Shown: positions 61,400 through 64,000 of the stretch, piece by piece
Position numbering within the stretch: position 1 is the stretch's first letter
Layout: every line of letters starts with the position of its first letter
Assembly: GCA_947387575.1 (NCBI GenBank)
Contig: CANDOC010000004.1
Coordinates: 62,001 to 126,000 of the forward strand
Reading direction: 5' to 3'
Origin: Spongorhabdus nitratireducens
Lineage (GTDB): Bacteria; Pseudomonadota; Gammaproteobacteria; Pseudomonadales; Endozoicomonadaceae
Length of the DNA stretch: 64,000 bases
Notes under the pieces: generated by a model
What the model was told of the DNA's origin: nothing
The model's database searches: none
What the model saw: the letters and a program-made list of their open reading frames with translations, nothing else
Position numbers and translations under genes: made by a program

Positions 61400-64000
61400 A
61401 CGAGCTTACCAAACAGGGCTGGGTTGCCTGGTTTGCCCGCAACCCGGTTGCTGCCAATCTACTGATGGTGATGATTCTGGTAGCGGGCGGACTGACGGCC
61501 ATGAAGCTGCGCACCGAAAGTTTTCCGCCACTGCCACCCAACAATATTACCGTTACCGTCGATTACGATAGTGGTTCGGCGGCTTCGACTGAGGAAGGGG
61601 TCACGCTGAAAATCGAGGAAGCGCTGCAGGGTGTGCAGGGCATCAAGAAAATCAGCAGTACCTCGGAAGGTAGCGGCAGCACAGTCACCATTGAGCGCAC
61701 CAGTGGCTATGACCTGGATGTACTCTACCGGGATGTTAAAAACCAGGTTGATGGTATTGCCACTCTCCCAGCACGGGCAGAAAAGCCGGTTATCAGCCGG
61801 GAAGTATATCTGGAGGATGCGGTATCGATTCATCTGTATGGTGATGTGGCGCAGGATGTACTGCAGCAAAGTGCCCGCCAGCTGCGGGAACAGTTACTGC
61901 AGAATTCGGCCATCGAAAGGGTTGATACCCGTGGCCGGCAGACGCCTGAAATTACGGTGCAGGTTGATGAATACAAACTGCAGGCGCTCGGTCTTAGTCT
62001 GGCCGATGTTGCCCGTCGGGTTGGAGCATCCTCTCTGATTGAAGCTGGTGGCGAACTGTTTGATAAAGACGGAACCCTGACGATCAAGGCCGACCGTCAG
62101 CGTTATCGAAGCCGGGAGTTCGAGCAAATTCTGCTACGCGAAACAGCAGACGGCCAGCGCCTGACACTGGGTGATGTGGCTACGGTAAAAGATGGCTATG
62201 AACAGTCAGCAGTGATCTCGCGCTTTAACGGCAAGCCGGCGATTATGCTGGATATTAAAATGTATGGCAGCTCCGATATCATGGAGATATCCGAGCAGGT
62301 GCAGCTGGAAACTGCACGCTATATGAGTCACATGCCGGATAATCTGCAGCTGGAAGTATGGAATGATCGCAGTACCTATATCACCAATCGACTGGGGTTG
62401 CTGCTGAAAAACAGTCTGACCGGTATTCTGCTGGTCATGCTGATGCTGGCACTGTTTCTGAATGTGCGGGTAGCTTTCTGGGTGGGCTGTGGCCTGCCGG
62501 TTATTTTTGCCGGTGCACTGCTGCTGATGAACCCGATGCTGTTTGATATGACCATCAACGAGCTGACTACATTTGGCTTTATTATCGCACTGGGTATTGT
62601 GGTCGATGATGCTGTAGTGGTTGGTGAAAGTGTCTATACCGAGCGGGAGCAACGGGGAGCAACCCTGCATTCCACTATTCGCGGTGCCCAGCGGGTAACA
62701 CTACCGACGGTGTTCGGGGTGTTGACTACTGTTGTCGCCTTTATGTCGCTGGTGCTGGTGGAAGGAGAACTGGGTAAAATCTTCAGCTTCTTTGCCTATG
62801 CTGCAGCTTTCTGTCTGATGTTTTCTCTGGTTGAATCGAAACTGATTCTGCCGGCACACCTGGCGCATCTGAAAATGACCACCGGGCCTTCTTCTAACCC
62901 GATAGTTAATGGTTGGCGCTGGTTGCAGGGTCAGGTAAGTGCTGGTCTGGGCTACTTTACCCGAAAGATTTATCGTCCCTTTTTGCATCTGGCCCTGAGA
63001 TATCGCTATGCAGTACTACTGCTGGCAGTGACCCTGTTTATTCTGGTGATGGGATTACTGTTATCCGGCAAAGTCAGATCGTCTTTCTTTCCGGATGTGC
63101 CCAGTGACTTTATTCAGGTTGAGATGACGTTTGAAGACCAGGCGGGATATGGCCTGATTCAGCGCCAAGCCATTGAAGTCGAGCAGGTTGCTCAGGCTAT
63201 GAACCAGCAGCTGCAAGCCAAATACAAGCTGGCTTCCGAACCCGTGCCCCAGATTATGGTGCTGACAGACAAGTCCAGCGCAACCCTGATTGCCGGACTG
63301 TCGCCACGAACCGAGCGGCCTTTCAGCACCCAGGATATGGCTGATATGTGGCAGCAGGGGATTGGCGGTCTTGAAGGTGTCAGAAAGCTGGAGTTTATTA
63401 CTTCCTGGGCCGGAGCGGCTGATATCAGTATCGAGCTGCGCTCGCAGAATCCGGAAACCCTTAAACTGGCCAGTGCCAGAGTCAGACAGGCATTGGCACA
63501 GTATCGTGGCGTATCGGGTATCCAGAACAGTATGAAAGCCGGACAGAGCCAGATTGATCTGGTGCTGAAACCGGAAGGCGAGGCAATGGGCCTGACCATG
63601 TCGATGCTGGCCGAGCAGATCCGGTATGCCTATCAGGGCTATGAAGTGCAGCGAATCCAGCGAGGACGTGATGAGGTCAAGGTCAAGGTTCGTTATCCGG
63701 ATGAGCAGCGTCGTTCAATTGATGATCTGAACCGGGCCCGAATCCGTACTGCAGATGGTCGTGTAGTGCCACTGTCTACCGTGGCTGATATCAGTGCCCG
63801 TTATGTGGCCACCGAGATTGAACGTATCGATCGCAGCCGGGTAGCGATTATCACCGCGGACCTGGATAAAACCATTGTATCGTCGTCTGAAATTCTGGCG
63901 GCAATGGATACCCAGCTATTTGATCAGCTGAAGCGGGACTATACCGATCTTTCCATTCACCTGGGCGGTGAGGCGCAGGAACAGCAGGAAACTACCAACT
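61396..64000 (+). CDS. RND efflux inner-membrane pump (3' truncated by window end)
   Basis: Reading frame of 868 codons from the ATG at 61396, open at the right edge; the full protein should be about 1,030 residues. The start reads WVAWFARNPVAANLLMVM, the first membrane helix, and a long periplasmic porter domain follows. The fourth-helix motif GIVVDDAVVVGES holds the twin aspartates that carry protons. It belongs to the AcrB/AcrD/AcrF superfamily, in the subgroup near MdtB-like or VexH-like pumps. Substrates unknown. It forms an operon with the channel and adaptor genes. Confidence 0.95.
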   Translation, partial: MNELTKQGWVAWFARNPVAANLLMVMILVAGGLTAMKLRTESFPPLPPNNITVTVDYDSGSAASTEEGVTLKIEEALQGVQGIKKISSTSEGSGSTVTIERTSGYDLDVLYRDVKNQVDGIATLPARAEKPVISREVYLEDAVSIHLYGDVAQDVLQQSARQLREQLLQNSAIERVDTRGRQTPEITVQVDEYKLQALGLSLADVARRVGASSLIEAGGELFDKDGTLTIKADRQRYRSREFEQILLRETADGQRLTLGDVATVKDGYEQSAVISRFNGKPAIMLDIKMYGSSDIMEISEQVQLETARYMSHMPDNLQLEVWNDRSTYITNRLGLLLKNSLTGILLVMLMLALFLNVRVAFWVGCGLPVIFAGALLLMNPMLFDMTINELTTFGFIIALGIVVDDAVVVGESVYTEREQRGATLHSTIRGAQRVTLPTVFGVLTTVVAFMSLVLVEGELGKIFSFFAYAAAFCLMFSLVESKLILPAHLAHLKMTTGPSSNPIVNGWRWLQGQVSAGLGYFTRKIYRPFLHLALRYRYAVLLLAVTLFILVMGLLLSGKVRSSFFPDVPSDFIQVEMTFEDQAGYGLIQRQAIEVEQVAQAMNQQLQAKYKLASEPVPQIMVLTDKSSATLIAGLSPRTERPFSTQDMADMWQQGIGGLEGVRKLEFITSWAGAADISIELRSQNPETLKLASARVRQALAQYRGVSGIQNSMKAGQSQIDLVLKPEGEAMGLTMSMLAEQIRYAYQGYEVQRIQRGRDEVKVKVRYPDEQRRSIDDLNRARIRTADGRVVPLSTVADISARYVATEIERIDRSRVAIITADLDKTIVSSSEILAAMDTQLFDQLKRDYTDLSIHLGGEAQEQQETTN

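Overview
The window looks like the chromosome of a marine-type gammaproteobacterium, most probably Oceanospirillales (an Endozoicomonas-like lineage would fit, but this is an inference). The evidence is housekeeping content: a six-gene Rnf complex, stand-alone AceK, the metG - apbC - dcd neighbourhood, FadL, class III ribonucleotide reductase and a LivFGHMK operon. Most housekeeping genes look close to 50% GC. A few exported orphan genes are visibly AT-richer. I saw no tRNA, rRNA, CRISPR array, prophage or complete insertion sequence.

Layout. 1-5500: end of a sensor histidine kinase, an RssA-type patatin esterase, LrgA/LrgB, a Bcr/CflA drug exporter with a divergent LysR regulator, and DUF3581. 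5759-6730: orphan exported protein. 6933-15267: one minus-strand operon coding for a complete branched-chain-type ABC importer, a long-chain-type acyl-CoA synthetase and a PaaK-like adenylate-forming enzyme, with FadL (15756-17027) upstream on the same strand. Together they suggest uptake and CoA activation of a fatty or aromatic acid. 17364-20043: anaerobic ribonucleotide reductase NrdD and activase NrdG, with a 265-bp MITE in the nrdD leader. 20595-28922: a HAD phosphatase, two tandem secreted SUMF1-fold proteins, a TetR regulator facing an acyl-CoA-dehydrogenase-like gene, a TPP riboswitch in front of a THI5-type HMP-P synthase, a double-hotdog protein and two lipoprotein genes, one frameshifted. 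29448-31797: polar amino acid ABC importer. 33082-35818: AceK and FolD, convergent. 36029-42461: rnfABCDGE, with RnfC carrying a long Ala/Lys-rich repeated tail. 42877-51043: YjdM, a penicillin-binding protein, an orphan exported protein, uridine phosphorylase, LysO, a second patatin protein, a 160-bp MITE with a TTA target duplication, a glutathione transferase and a flavoprotein. 51113-58712: metG, a 268-bp MITE, a triple-DnaT-domain protein overlapping a lambda-P-like helicase-loader gene, apbC, a BCCT transporter and dcd. 58845-64000: a tripartite RND efflux system whose pump runs off the end.

The most notable items are four. First, the THI5-like suicide enzyme has lysine, histidine and CCCFC signatures like those of yeast Thi5, and sits under a TPP riboswitch with a visible start-codon-sequestering helix. 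Second, a probable chromosomal replication-restart or helicase-loading pair (three DnaT domains plus lambda P fold) overlaps out of frame by 116 bp. Third, there are three MITE-like elements; two of them share the same three-stem architecture without sharing sequence. Fourth, an importer, two CoA ligases and FadL lie together with a palindromic operator candidate between them.
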